A stretch of DNA of 64,000 nt from Setoptus koraiensis (Eukaryota; Arthropoda): NCBI GenBank assembly GCA_048013815.1, contig CM106585.1:13392001-13456000 (forward strand). Direction: 5' to 3'. The notes below the pieces were generated by a model, which made no database searches, had not been told where the DNA came from, and saw only the letters and a list, made by a program, of their open reading frames with translations. The translations under genes were made by a program, and so were the position numbers. Each line of letters begins with the position of its first letter. The stretch's first letter is position 1. Below are positions 33,001-44,761 of this stretch, one piece after another.

Positions 33001-36000
33001 CGGCACCTTGTCTCGCACCTTTACAGTCTATTGTGCCTGTACACGACTCACAAGCGACTACGTAATATACGTGATAAATGATGACGCCGGGCAGAGGGCA
33101 ATCCCTATTAGCATGTCAAGGGTAAAATTGTGCGCCAAATGAATTTAGACAAAAGTTGTTCTTCGAGCCAATCAGTGAACCAAGTTCAACTGTCAGCGCC
33201 AACACTAAATGCCATGCTCGTGCCTAGCCGGCAAGCAGTGCTATTTGTTCGCGTTGATCACTCTAATCACCAAATAAAACTCAAGCGAATAAACTCGTCG
33301 AATATCCGAACATCCAGTTGTTTATGGCGCCTTTATTTCAAGTGTATATCAGTGAAATTATTCATTCAACTCTCTCTCTCTCTCTCTCTCTCGCTAATTT
33401 CATGGTCGCACTTACGCAGGCCGATAACGACGTTAGTTGTTTCTTGCTGAGTTATAGTCATAGTTATAGTTGATGATGCCACGCCAGCCAGCCAGTTCGC
33501 AATCCAGCCAGTTGGCTCGTCCTCCGCCTGGCCGGGCCGTCTTCCTTGATCTTTTCTCGCCCTCTGCTGGCTCGACGGCGCAACCGACGCGATTAGCATG
33601 CCCCTTCCGCAACTGACATTCCATTCAGTGTGTTTCGCCCGAACGCTTGCGCTCGCCGATTTGCCGGCTTGTTGTATATTTTCATCGATTATGTATGTGT
33701 ATTATCGTGTGATGGGCCCATCGCAATCAACAGCCAGCAGCCATCTCGCCGCGTTGCCACGTCCGCATGCTTATATCTGACAGAAGACAGCAGACAACAA
33801 ATGAACAACAACGAATATCGGGGGTCTCCGAAGGGTTCGCCAGACGACACTGGCTGGCGGAACGTGTGTCAGATGCGACGTGCGCCGGGTATGACGTGCG
33901 CCAGATTTGATGTGCGGATAAAACGATGAGCGGATATAACGATGAGCGGATATAACGATGTGCGGATATATGATACTGTGCGGATAAGTTGTTTAGTGTG
34001 TGCCCAATCATCACTTGTAACTGTCAAGCTCATTCACACTGGCTCTGTTGCCACTCGGAAGCGATTTCGAGCTTGATTGCGGGGGCGCGCCACATATACG
34101 GCGAACAAATGTTAATTAGAACCGGGCTAGACAAGAGGCAACAACGACTGTTGGTTACGTTTGATCGCTGTCTCGTTTCACCTGAATTTTTGCCCAGGCG
34201 ATTTTGCCACTTTGCGCTGTCACTGTGGCTTCGATGGTCGCGGCGTCTCGGTCGTCGTCGTCGGCGGCGGCGGCGTATCGCTCAAGGTCAGGCGAGTGAT
34301 GGAGACCGGCGGCATTGGAGAGCACGCCTGCGTCGCTTGCAAGAGCATTACTCGACACGATTCTTTCAAGTTGGTTGGTTGTCTTGTTGCCCCTTCGCCA
34401 CAGACGCAACATTAGCAAACGATTTTGCTAATATTATTACCTAATATTAGCAAATTATTACTGCAATTGTAATGCGCATCACGGCGAGACCTTTGCATGC
34501 TCTCGTCTAGTCAATTTAGCTCGATCTCTCAATCTGTGGCGGATAAATAACAACTCACACACTTACACGAAGAATTAATGGCTCTGGTGCGCCGATTGGC
34601 AACCGGCCGAACAAAACAGCCAGATCGCTTTGCCGTTTCGTTGTGTGATTTTATGATTTTGATGCTATTTATTGATTCATCCCCCCTCGCCATTCTGTTC
34701 GCTTGCATTAGCGTTGATGCGCAAACAAACGACCACCACCAACAACAGACAACAGCCCGCAATAAACAACAACAAATACCATCAAGGGGTGGAATTTCAA
34801 GCGACGCCAAAAACCATCGACGACGCTAATTGATCGCGCTTTATGTTGATAATTCATTCATCATTATTATTATGTCCTATCGTCATGTTGTGATTGTCTT
34901 GTTTCGATCGTCTTGTAGCGACGATCAACGACGTAAAAAATTGCGACGAGGATATCGCTTTTTTAGTATGATATTGCAATCAACCGACAGGCACCAACTC
35001 ACCTGTTGGCTCACCAACGAGCGGAGATTTTGATTTTTGTTTGTTGTTGATGTTGTTTGCACTGTTCAGGATTTGGCTGGAGTTGTCTATTGCGCAACAC
35101 CAACATCGCTGCATGAAACTGACTGACGGTGTTGCGCATCAGCCACCAGCTAAACTTGAGTTGGTCTCACCAGGCATCTGTCGTTGTTGTTGTTGTTGCG
35201 CAACACCGGTCAATTTGCGCGCCACTGTAGACCGTGTCCAACTGCAAACCAACCAGGTGAGCTCACTGCTCAGCTCGCCGGTGCTAGTGCTCAGCTGGCC
35301 GGCAAGACCGGACCATCGCGCGCTGTCGAGACGCCCGATGAACTCACTTCATGTAACACATTTGATTCAAAAAATTTCAAATTCAAAGCGCAAAAGTCGC
35401 CCTAAGGTAACAGGCTTGTGGCAGCAGTTTAGCACTGATTTAGCATGCGATAGTGGCCACTGGTGGTACGCACAAACAAACATTGCAACAAACATTTGTT
35501 TGTCCGGTAGTTCACGCTGCAGCTAGCCAACCATGATGCAATGCCAAGGTGAGCACCGCCAGGCCATGCCGGCATGATGCGATGGCCGCCACTAGGAAGT
35601 TGCCGCAGCGCCGTGTGTGTTTATATTGTAAACAACAATTCCAGTTTTGTGTGAGCCGGTCAATTACGTAAGCACGCCATGTTGTTTGCGTTTTTGATGT
35701 AGCTGCTTGTAAATCGCTTATAAAATCATAAACAAAATCATAAATACTTTTCCTCGTCGACTGCTGCCGTATCTCATCGCTGCGAAATATGCGAAATATG
35801 CGAAATCTGCGAACTCTGCGAACTCTGCAAAATTCTGCAAAATTCTGAGCGCACAACAACGGCCACACAAAGGCAAATGGAGGGGATTCGACGAATTTAA
35901 AACACGAAAAATGAGTTGCTTCGGCCAGTGAGTTGCTTCGAAAAATAAGATCGTCACGGGGCCGCCAATGGGCACTGTAAAATCACTGTAAAAGAGCTGC

Positions 36001-36950
36001 TGTCAGAAGCCCACTGATGATGACGTAATTAATTGACTGACTGGCCGGCTGACTCGGCGCGCTCGCTCGCTGACGATAGCGATTGTTGATTGGCGGTGAA
36101 AGTGGCGCGAAGAGTTAATTTACTTACGGTCGACTCACGGTGAGTCGTACGACGATTCGCAATCTGATCGCTCCATGAACTTTTGTCGCTTTTAGCACAT
36201 CAATCACACACACTGTGTGACAATTCAATCAGCAACAAGAACAGTCGTCGCTAAATTGTCGTTGATTGGATAAATACAGACACACAAAACAAATTCTGTT
36301 CTGCCAGAGCTCAAGTCACACACCGACGGAGACAATGGCTCTACAGCATACAGGTAAATCATGCACTTACCAATGCAGACAGGTAAATCACACACAATTA
36401 ACCATACAGTCTCTGTACAGTGTATCATCTCAAAGTGAACTAGTTGATAATTCTAACTGGTTGCGACACACAAATACAAATGCTGACATCTCTTGACACA
36501 CTCTAAATCTGTAGCGCCGCTAAGTTCAACAACTACAATGATGATAATAATAATAATAGCCAATAATTGCCGTCATCATCATCGACAAGCATTTAGCGCT
36601 GCTAGCTACAATGATGCAACACGACAACATGAGTGACAACATTGTTACATCACAGCACACATTTGAGATAGGCAGATAAGACGAGGTTGCAAGCAGACAA
36701 CAACAGTTGACCTTGTCAACCCTATCCGACTACAACTCGCAAGTAGCTAGATAGGAACAATAACATGAAACGAACCAAGATGAGTTTATTGACCAGAGAT
36801 TCTCACTCTTTTATATTTGGCCAGCGTTTTTCTATGATGTCGCGCTCGGGGCGAGGTTAAATTCAAACTAACAATAGACACACTTTCCGCAACGCCAATA
36901 ACTATAACTCTGCTGCCTGGTGTTTCTGGATTTTCTCCACTTTCGCTCAT
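30003..36950. other. Long intergenic region
   Basis: About 7 kb without a recognisable gene between the NRF gene (-) and the acidic secreted protein gene (+). It holds simple repeats: GCTC/TTTG runs at 30511-30546, GT at 30767-30783, CT at 33370-33391, a 16-bp GCGGATATAACGATGA repeat at 33915-33969, and TGCGAAATA-type repeats at 35785-35847. Short frames at 32119-32497 resemble nothing known. It is not proof against small or RNA genes. Confidence 0.5.
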
Positions 36951-36951
36951 C

Positions 36952-36959
36952 TATAAAAG
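36952..36959 (+). promoter_or_regulatory. TATA box of the acidic secreted protein gene
   Basis: TATAAAAG about 230 bp before the start codon. A transcription start about 30 bp downstream would give a leader of about 200 nt. A strong donor-like ATA|GTAAGTA follows at 36999/37000, and an acceptor-like CTAATAAG precedes the ATG at 37185, so the leader may contain a short intron. Confidence 0.5.
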
Positions 36960-37184
36960 GCCGTCGACAGGACATTCTCATTTCTCATTTGATTTCATAG
37001 TAAGTACAATCGGTTTCGCACAGAGCAGCCACACGACAAAGTCAGCAAGAAAGTGTCTCAAAAAAGTGCCCGCCATCCAATATCCGCCTCACAACCTGTC
37101 AACCCGCATGTGCCCGCTTGTACATGTTTGTATATGATATAACACAAATCTTCCTCTCAAATATCCCCAATCAACTAATAAGAT

Positions 37185-39200
37185 ATGCAACAGCAGCACC
37201 AAATCAAGCCGAGCAAAGCAACAAAATGGCCACTCGGCTCGGTGACAAACAATCTCACAACTTTGTTTACAATAACTCTTGTTATAAGTGTCTGCTTCAA
37301 CCTGGTGTGGAGCTCCTATTTGCCAAGACATCGCACCAAAGGCGATTATCTCGACGATGAACTTCTAGACGCTGACGCCTCCATAGATAACCCCCAGAAT
37401 GACGACGATGTGGATAACGGTAAGCAATAAGCAACTATCAATAACTGTACCTGCATTGACAGCCGTTAGCCATAAGCTATGGGCTGGCAGCGTCAACAAA
37501 TGTAGACCATTACATAACTGTTATATGTTAAAATGTTGTGTGCTAATATCATCGTGACAACCATGGGCAAACAGATGGCGCCTACGGGGAAACAAGACGA
37601 GACGAGGACAATCAGGCCGATTTGGAGAAATTCTTCGACGACCATTTGGGCGCCAGCGAAAAAGATGGCATGGATAATGAGAATCTGCCAACAAACGCCA
37701 TCCCATTTATATTGACCAAACCAGAAATAGTTACCGAGGCCGACATTAGAAATTCGCGTTTGACCAGCCTCCAAGAGGCCGCTTCACAACTCTAGTAAGT
37801 ATCGCCTGTGTGTGTGTGTGTGCTGTATGTATGGCGTTTTGAGTAATTATATCCTGTTGCATAATTATGCATCCGATTATATACTGAATAACATATTTTC
37901 GGATGTAATTATCAACTGTACCTGGCAATTCATTCATTCGAACATAATGTCGTAATGTGTACACAACCAAATTTCTTTGAACAACTCTAATCACAACAAC
38001 AAACATCAAACCTAATAATAGAATCCTAATATCAGATTTGACCCACCTATTATCCGTCATCACGATCGTTGTATTGTTCTGGTGGGACATAGTAGTACTC
38101 ATCGGCGACCAGTTAGAGGAAATTTGCATCACCACCAACACATGTACCGAGAGCCAACCAATCGCAATTATCGCCATTCAACCGACACTCTAAAGAGGCG
38201 ACTGTCCGATGATCGCTTCGAGCATCCATCCAAGCGACAACAACACCGACAACAACAAGCTCAAGCCAGATCCGATTTAGATCCAGACAACATTGCCTAT
38301 AAGACCATAGTTAAAGAAGATGTCGACAAAGATCAGGGCAATTTTAAAATACCTGCCCTAGGTGGCTATGATCCCGAGGAGGATTATAGGGAAAGTTTGA
38401 GAGATATAAACAACGAGCGACCCAATATAGACAATAACCAGGACATTATGGATGTTCAGGCGAGCGGTTACGATAGCCAGGATATAGCCTTTGACTCAGG
38501 GCCGGCTGCACAAGATGAAACTATCTTTAATGATGGCACCGAGGATCCCGACGCCGCCTACGAACCGTCTGGAATAGGCAAAGACGAAATCAAACAAGAC
38601 GCCTCCAATGATCAGCAACAGCCAGAGAAAGAAGAGAGCCGAGGCGATTTCGATGATGACGATATTGGCGATGTTGTTGAAAAACAACCAGAAAAACAAG
38701 AATCAAAACTACAGGCCAGATCTGGTTCGGATCCTGATGAGGGCGATTGGGTCAATGACGGAGTGGATGATATTGAAATTCCGGCTCAGACGCAACAGGA
38801 CGAGGCCACAGACGATAGCAACAACAACCAAGAGGGTACTCCCGACGATTCTAGTGGCTCGCCAACGAATCGCGAGGAAACTCTCGATGGTCAAGGTGAC
38901 GATAATGGCAAACAAACAACCGATAGTGATCGACGCACAAACATTCAAGATGCCAACGATGGTGCTTCAGGTTCCAGTGACAACGATTCATACGACGATT
39001 CAGTGACGAAACCTACTCAGAGTAGGGTGTACCAAGAGGCCGGCGTTAGAAGCGGACCCAAACCCACGAGAAATCCAAATAGGGTGTCAAAGAGAAAGCA
39101 ATCAGTGGATACTCCTGTCAGATGGACAAACGATATGCACAAGGCTTGGGCAGACGAGAGTAGGAACGAATGGCCAGGCCCTCCGACATTAGAAGAATGA
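37185..39200 (+). CDS. Secreted/type-II acidic, disordered protein (three exons)
   Basis: Exons 37185-37419, 37575-37794 and 38093-39200 (or 38096) join in frame through GT-AG introns of 155 and about 298 bp, giving about 520 residues. Residues 20-45 are hydrophobic (TTLFTITLVISVCFNLVWSS), a signal-anchor or extended signal peptide. The rest is polar, with the large last exon rich in Asp, Gln, Asn and Ser (EEDYRESL, GDFDDDDIGD, EQKQ-like blocks). Basic pairs (KRR, KRK) could be processing sites. The C-terminus is WADESRNEWPGPPTLEE. No conserved domain or amidation signal is seen. The composition recalls secretogranin-like or acidic matrix proteins, but that is only an analogy. It has its own TATA box and an AATAAA at 39229, and converges on CCT2. 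Confidence 0.7.
38090..38095 (+). other. Tandem (NAGNAG) splice acceptor, TAGTAG
   Basis: Intron 2 of the acidic secreted protein gene ends at TAGTAG. Either AG restores the split Tyr codon (TA|T), and the products differ by one Ser. Both preserve the reading frame. Confidence 0.6.
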
Positions 39201-39228
39201 TTAATCTATTTATAATCAGTATAGCTGT

Positions 39229-39234
39229 AATAAA
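39229..39234 (+). terminator. Poly(A) signal of the acidic secreted protein gene
   Basis: AATAAA 29 bp after the stop codon, with a second at about 39263. The convergent CCT2 stop codon is at 39396. Confidence 0.55.
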
Positions 39235-39395
39235 CAATCAGAGTAACTTATCTAACCGGACAAATAAAAAAATATTGACAGTGATGCTTATTTAGAAAGA
39301 GAATTAGTACAAGAAGTTGTTATTTTTCATTTGATTTTGGCTTCATGTTAATTAAAGCGGGCCAATTGATTAAATCGGTATACAGTCGGCCACTT

Positions 39396-41147
39396 TTAGT
39401 GACCTCGATGATCTGGCTGCCTCTTTCTTGGGGCGGCTCTTATAATGTTATCGACTCTGAGTACCATCTCAGCGGCCTCGGAGGCACTGATCAACGCCTG
39501 GCGCTTGACTACGAGAACTTCACTAATGTTTAGAGAATCCATGTCTCCCACAGTTCCTGTGTTCATGTCTAGGCCTTTTGTGTAATTTCCAGCGGCGTGT
39601 GCCGCCCTCAATTCAGAAATAAGTTGTGAACTATCATAACCACCGTTGTCGGCTATGATTGTGGGCAAAGTTCTTAATGCGGTAGCAAAGGACTCAATAG
39701 CGAATTGATGCTTGCCAGAAGTTCTCTTGGCTAGTTCTAATACTGCATTCGACATAAGCATCTCCGACGATCCACCGCCATATACAATTTGTGGGTCTTT
39801 GACAACGCGCGAAAGAACACATAAAGCATCATGTAGCGATCTTTGGGCCTCATCCAAAATCTGTTGTGTGGCACCTCTAATTACAATCGTGCAAGCTTGA
39901 CCTAAAGGCACACCAGAGAATCTTAAAAGCTTATCTTCGCCTATCATGACTTCTTCGATGAGGTCACAAGTTCCCAATTTGACCTTATCTGGATGACCGA
40001 ACGTTGAAACAATTTCACCGCCTGTAACTAGGGCCAATCTTTCGATTCCATCAAAATCGGCATGCTCGATGGCCATGATACCGGCGTCGGCGAACAATTG
40101 TTCGGGGTAATTATAGATAAGTTGTCTATTGATAAAAACATTAATATTGTGATTGACAATGAGGTTAACTTTGTCCTTCATTTTCTCTTTTTCGGCCAGC
40201 TCAAGATCCGCAACTTTGGCCAGCGAGTCCACTTTTACACGGGACGAAAATACTTTAATTTTGTCCGTGTCCATGGGAGTATTTGCGATCAATATTTTAG
40301 CATTCTCCACTCGCTTTGGTTGCCCGTTGCCTGGAGTCTTGTCTAAGAGAAACCCGTCGTCCAAGAAGGAATCATCGAGAGCACCTCCTAGTTTTTTGAT
40401 CATCTGGATGGAATCGAGATTACCTGTACCTTTAAGTCTCAATACTGCGTCAACGCACAGTTTAGCGAACAGATCTTTGCTCTGGGAAAGAATCTTTGAA
40501 CTGAGAGTTGTCTTGGCTATGTGCATGAGTTGTTCCCTAAATTTCTCTTCGTTGTTGATGTCGAGCGGACGAGCTGCCTTCTCTAGGGCCTCCTTGGCGA
40601 CTTGAGTTGCCTGCCTCCATCCTGTGATGATGGTCTGTGGATGAAATTTCTTGGCCACTAACGCTTCGGCCTCTTTGAGCAATTCTGAGGCCAAAACGGC
40701 CACAGTGGTTGTGCCATCGCCAACTTCTTCGTCTTGGATCTGTTGTAGGTGACAGTAAAGAATAACGGTGAATATCAGTCGTTAGTGTGATGCGGAGAAG
40801 AAAGTTTATCAAGTGGAACAAATTCGACAAGGTAAATATTAGAAATTAGTGATGCTCATAGGGCTTACCTTGGCAATGTCCACGAGAACTTTGGCAGCTG
40901 GATTGTCTACTCCAATTGATCTAAGTATGGTGGCACCGTCATTGGTCACCTCGACTTTTCCCTCGTCGCGTCCACTGCCGTACAGAATTTTGTCCATTCC
41001 TTTTGGTCCCAGAGTCGATTTGATTAAATCACCTACGGCATAGGCACCAACAAACGACGACAGTCTGGCCTGCTCTCCCTGCTCCTCGTCGGCGTCTCCC
41101 TTGAGAATTTGAACCGGGTTCAAACTGATAGGTCTAATTTGCATCAT
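39396..41147 (-). CDS. CCT2: T-complex protein 1 subunit beta (CCT2)
   Basis: Two exons, 41147-40869 and 40739-39396, joined in phase 0 across a 129-bp intron, give 540 residues; the human protein has 535. It is one of the eight subunits of the cytosolic TRiC/CCT chaperonin that folds actin, tubulin and other proteins using ATP. Visible group II motifs: [20 protein letters not shown], the GDGTT nucleotide loop just after the splice junction, GGSVAD-like [49 protein letters not shown], [10 protein letters not shown], and the C-terminal [15 protein letters not shown]. The sequence aligns end to end with animal CCT2 from memory. Met2 may be an alternative start. No defects were seen. Confidence 0.97.
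40740..40868 (-). other. CCT2 intron
   Basis: AAG|GTAAGC donor and ACAACAG|ATC acceptor. Removal joins VDIAK to [11 protein letters not shown], the expected CCT2 sequence. Confidence 0.93.
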
Positions 41148-41208
41148 CCTGAAAGATTTTCTAGCTAATTAACGGGCCAATTAATGATTGATACCAGCAA
41201 TTTGGTAG

Positions 41209-41216
41209 TATTTATA
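41209..41216 (-). promoter_or_regulatory. Possible TATA box of CCT2
   Basis: TATAAATA on the minus strand about 65 bp upstream of the start codon; a start 30 bp downstream would leave a leader of roughly 30-40 nt. A TTTCAGG just before the ATG could instead be a splice acceptor, so the promoter might lie farther upstream. Confidence 0.35.
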
Positions 41217-42420
41217 TGGTGAGTTAAATAATTATTTAGGCGTTTCCAGGCAAACAGAACTAAACTAATGATGTTGTACAATCACAGTTCACGTCTTGGA
41301 GCACTACAGAATGGCTGCACATGTGAGAGAATGGTACTGTGATGTTCGAACTGAAAGCCGAGTGCACCATGCGCTTTTACATCACTGCAACTGTGCGTAC
41401 GCACCTCCGGCGCAATTTTCAAAGTGCATTTTGCGTCACACAGATCCTCCAATGAAAAACTAGGATAAGGATAACTCGAGTCACTAGTAAGACTACAATC
41501 GATCAGGTATTAGGTGATAACTCGATGGTGGCCGAATCACGATTCTGTTTGTCACAACAACAATGAAAAATATAATGGGCGATTACATGTTACCATAAAT
41601 GAGTGATTCACAATATGATATAAATGCAAGGTCACTCAATAGTCTAAAGAACGCTGGTCATTCCAGTCTTGCAGGTGATAGATGGACACTGCGTGTTACG
41701 TGTTCTAAAATTGAAAACATTACACAATTGATGGTCAGTGACAGACTCAACAAAGGTGACTGAACGAGGCAGAATCTCGTTACAATAAGCGTTCAATGGA
41801 ATATCGGTATGAATGTAGTTGTTGTGAACTGGCCAGAGCGAATGCGGAAACCAGAATTGCTGCTAGGGAGAAATACAACAAGAGCATCGTTCCTGAAATA
41901 TACTGTCTCGCTGCCTGCCAGATCAGCCTGCAGTTTCTGGTGATGTTTCCCAGATGCGCCCCTGACGAAGATCGATACAGCCTATCTAACCATGAGGAAG
42001 GGGTGATTTATAATCGAATTTAGTTAAATGATCAAAGCAGAGTTTCACAGATTGTAGTACATAATATGGGTGTTTATTGCAATATCTGATTTGGGAACAA
42101 TAGGTGTGCATTGGTCAGAGTGGAGTGGCTAACTGATGACTACAGACATGTGACCCATTAGAGATGCTGGAATAGCTTGCAGGGGTTATGTTGAAAGTCA
42201 GTGCCAGCTGGAATTGAGCGACCCTCAGAGGAGCAAGTGGTTCCCTCCGTGATCGAGATCATCACACACACAGAAATCAACGAGGTCACGTTCGTCTTAT
42301 TCATGCTGTTCTCGAGAAACTCCTTTGATGTTTTTTTTCCTCCATAAGACCGAAGCTTGGCTCCTCAATCGGGTGTGAAAACATAGTGATTAGTAAAACA
42401 ATCAGTTGCACCATCGACGA
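41217..42420. other. Intergenic
   Basis: Region upstream of CCT2 and downstream of the UPF0729 gene. A 75-codon plus-strand frame at 41796-42023 (MEYRYECSCCELARAN) begins with ATG and contains five cysteines but has no recognised family. TTTATT at 42073-42078 could be the minus-strand poly(A) signal of the UPF0729 gene. Confidence 0.45.
41796..42023 (+). CDS. Unrecognised 75-residue frame
   Basis: ATG-started frame encoding a small Cys-containing peptide with a hydrophobic middle (ISLQFLVMF). No signal peptide, domain or homologue is recognised, and no promoter is evident. It may be a chance frame; it is listed only because the surrounding kilobase has nothing better. Confidence 0.15.
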   Translation: MEYRYECSCCELARANAETRIAAREKYNKSIVPEIYCLAACQISLQFLVMFPRCAPDEDRYSLSNHEEGVIYNRI

Positions 42421-42618
42421 CTAATCGACTTTGGTGCCTGATTCCTTCTGACTAGTTGTAGCAGTGCTCTCCTTTTGACTAGTTGAGGCTTCCTGAATCT
42501 GTTGTTCCGGGAAGAATTTCTCATAGAGAGGCCTGAAATAGGGTGCAATCCAGCCATGAATGAATTTGGTATAAATCAAAAACATGATAGGATATATATA
42601 GCATTGAAAGCAGACCAT
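42421..42618 (-). CDS. UPF0729 / C18orf32 family microprotein
   Basis: Complete 65-residue protein. MVCFQCYIYPIMFLIYTKF matches the invariant start of the family (human MVCIPCIVIPVLLWIYKKF): MVC-x-x-C, a hydrophobic hairpin-like segment, then IAPYFRPLYEKFFPEQQIQE aligning with [20 protein letters not shown]. The Ser/Thr/Gln-rich tail is variable in the family. The human protein is a small membrane-associated protein linked to ER and lipid droplets and reported as an NF-kB activator in overexpression; the molecular role is unsettled. The length fits the family (about 60-80 residues). It is intronless here. Confidence 0.88.
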   Translation of the reverse strand: MVCFQCYIYPIMFLIYTKFIHGWIAPYFRPLYEKFFPEQQIQEASTSQKESTATTSQKESGTKVD

Positions 42619-44461
42619 GTTGATGAATTGTTTTGATACTCCTGATACTCTAAAGGATGAAATAGAGGTTGATTATTTTCAAAATGGAATAGTATTCAAT
42701 AATAGAGAATATTTAATGAATCGAATGGATTGTTTATTTTTAGTGCTACACATTCATTTCAATAGTCTGATGAAATGCACTTGCAAGCTACACCAACCGA
42801 CGGAAAATTCATGAACCACAAATAGTGCTCAACTTGACCGCTAGGCGAGTATATTTGAGTTCGGCTAATGCCCGGCAGGCGCATCGACGCTGAATGAAGC
42901 GCACTTTAAAAAAACAAGTGCACTGGATGGCTTCGATACAATGAGAAAAAAATCTCGAATGGATCTTTGTTTATCGTAAATCATTCGAGAATCTAGAGTA
43001 CATTGTGTGATCTTGCAATTATTCTTGTTTTTCGGGCTTGCGATGGATGAACTCCGAATTGCACAGTTTGTCCAGAGTCTGAATACTTCACAGGCCCTCT
43101 AGCTAAGAATGAAGAAACTAATCCATGTGAGCTGAAAATCGAGCTACTCAACGCATTAGACGAGTTGCGCATTATTGTTACGACAAACAAGAACCACGCC
43201 CCTCACGGCGGTCCCGTCAATTATTTTTTTTTCTAGAAAAGTAAACATCAACAGAGTTTGGGGGATTTACATATCCTAATATTGTCGATAACCTCATTCA
43301 CCATCCTACTAATGGACGAGGACTATCATTAGGTGCAATTAAGCAAGCTATTGAAGAATGAAGTGTAGGATTAAAATATTTAAATGTTGCCAAAATATCA
43401 TCAATGTTGGAAAGTTGTCCAATTTATCCAATACAGTAGTAGACAGAGAAAATTGTCTGATCCTCAGAAATTCACTCTAATATCTCAATGGTGGCCAACA
43501 TTCTGAGGATAAACATTGTTCACTGAATCAATATTATCGAGGCATAGGATAGCTGCACGATAATGACCTCGACATTTCGAGACGTTTGATTGTCTTCTAG
43601 AAGTTTCTTGCAGAAATATCAAGTGAGCAATTATCATTGGAGAGGCCTATCGTTTGCCACAGATCTGTTTATTTCTATCAACATTTTAAGGTATTCAGTC
43701 CACAATGATGCCAGACAGTTACGCAGTTCTTACCTAAGCTTGTTGTCCTTGATTTTTGTCTATTTCACTCGAACCAACTCTCCAAGATATTGTATAAGAA
43801 AATTGAATTGTTAGACAACTTGAGTAGCATTTGTCGACAATGGCTGCAAGTTATATACCGGATGCCCAGGAAGCACTTTTAGGATTGAGCATTCTCAAGT
43901 TTGTTTTGAAACGCTTACTAATAGTCGATAAGTTGTTTACAGTTTATTTATTCAGTCCTCTCGCGATTAGCTTTGGTTGATCACGCTGGCAGGAACAAAC
44001 AGCTTGATATCGGCAGTCTCTTCTCTCAAAATTGGATATTCGCACCTCGGAACGATTGCCTTCGAGATGCAGCCACTCGATCGGCAGCATCGCTGAGACG
44101 CAGGGCCTTCAGAGATAGAGAGATCGAGAGTTGTTGGAAAGTAACCTTTGGAGCTCTGTTGAAAAGAACGAAATACAAACTACATGTTTGAAGAGGGCGA
44201 GAGAGTGAGAGAGACAACTTGAAACACATCAGCTACTAGATTTGATTCGGTTGGTTATTTATTTGTTGTTTTATTCTTTATCATTGTAAGCGTTGTCATT
44301 ATTATTAGTGAATGAGGTGAGTTACTAGAGAAGTGAACAGAATATTCGATATTTGTAAAATTCACTGTGTGTAAAACGGAAACAACTATCAATCGGTTTT
44401 ATGATGCGATGGTTGTGATGAGATGATACGATAATTTGACATGTGAGTGAGTTTGTGTTGA

Positions 44462-44486
44462 ATAACCACTATGAAATAGTGGTTAT
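44462..44486. other. 11-bp perfect hairpin, 3-nt loop
   Basis: ATAACCACTAT-GAA-ATAGTGGTTAT. It lies about 280 bp downstream of the stop codon of SIX4/5-like copy 1, beyond its likely poly(A) signal. Confidence 0.7.
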
Positions 44487-44629
44487 AATTATGGTGATAG
44501 CGTGAGACTTCCATCATCCAGTCTACTAATCGATTAGTTTTTGATAATAGCCGTATAGAATATCAACATGTGCAAGCTCGATTTTGTGTGATTGTTCCTC
44601 AAAGGGGTTTCCCTCTGATTCTTTCCCAT

Positions 44630-44635
44630 TTTATT
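44630..44635 (-). terminator. Poly(A) signal of SIX4/5-like copy 1
   Basis: AATAAA on the minus strand about 130 bp after the stop codon. Confidence 0.45.
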
Positions 44636-44761
44636 CTCTCGGTGTCTCGTGTTCACGACGGACGATCAATTAATAAATTGGTTGAGCCGATACCAGTGTG
44701 TGTGTGTGTATGTGTGTGTAAATTGATTATGTAACTTAACATTTGGTGCTGATATAAACGT

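Larger units (their letters stand above)
42619..44761. other. Intergenic
   Basis: Contains the upstream region of the UPF0729 gene and the 3' flank of SIX4/5-like copy 1. Short frames (for example 43590-43814, 43840-43980, 43973-44191) have no recognised family. A GT run lies at 44698-44720 and a compact hairpin at 44462-44486. Confidence 0.5.

Noticed and set aside
42617-42814. Plus-strand frame overlapping the start of the UPF0729 gene head-to-head
   Set aside because: Covers the probable leader/promoter of the recognised gene and has no family resemblance.
16712-43720. A 16-bp match (ATGATGCCAGACAGTT) shared by 16712-16727 and 43705-43720
   Set aside because: Flanks do not align; too short to call a dispersed element.
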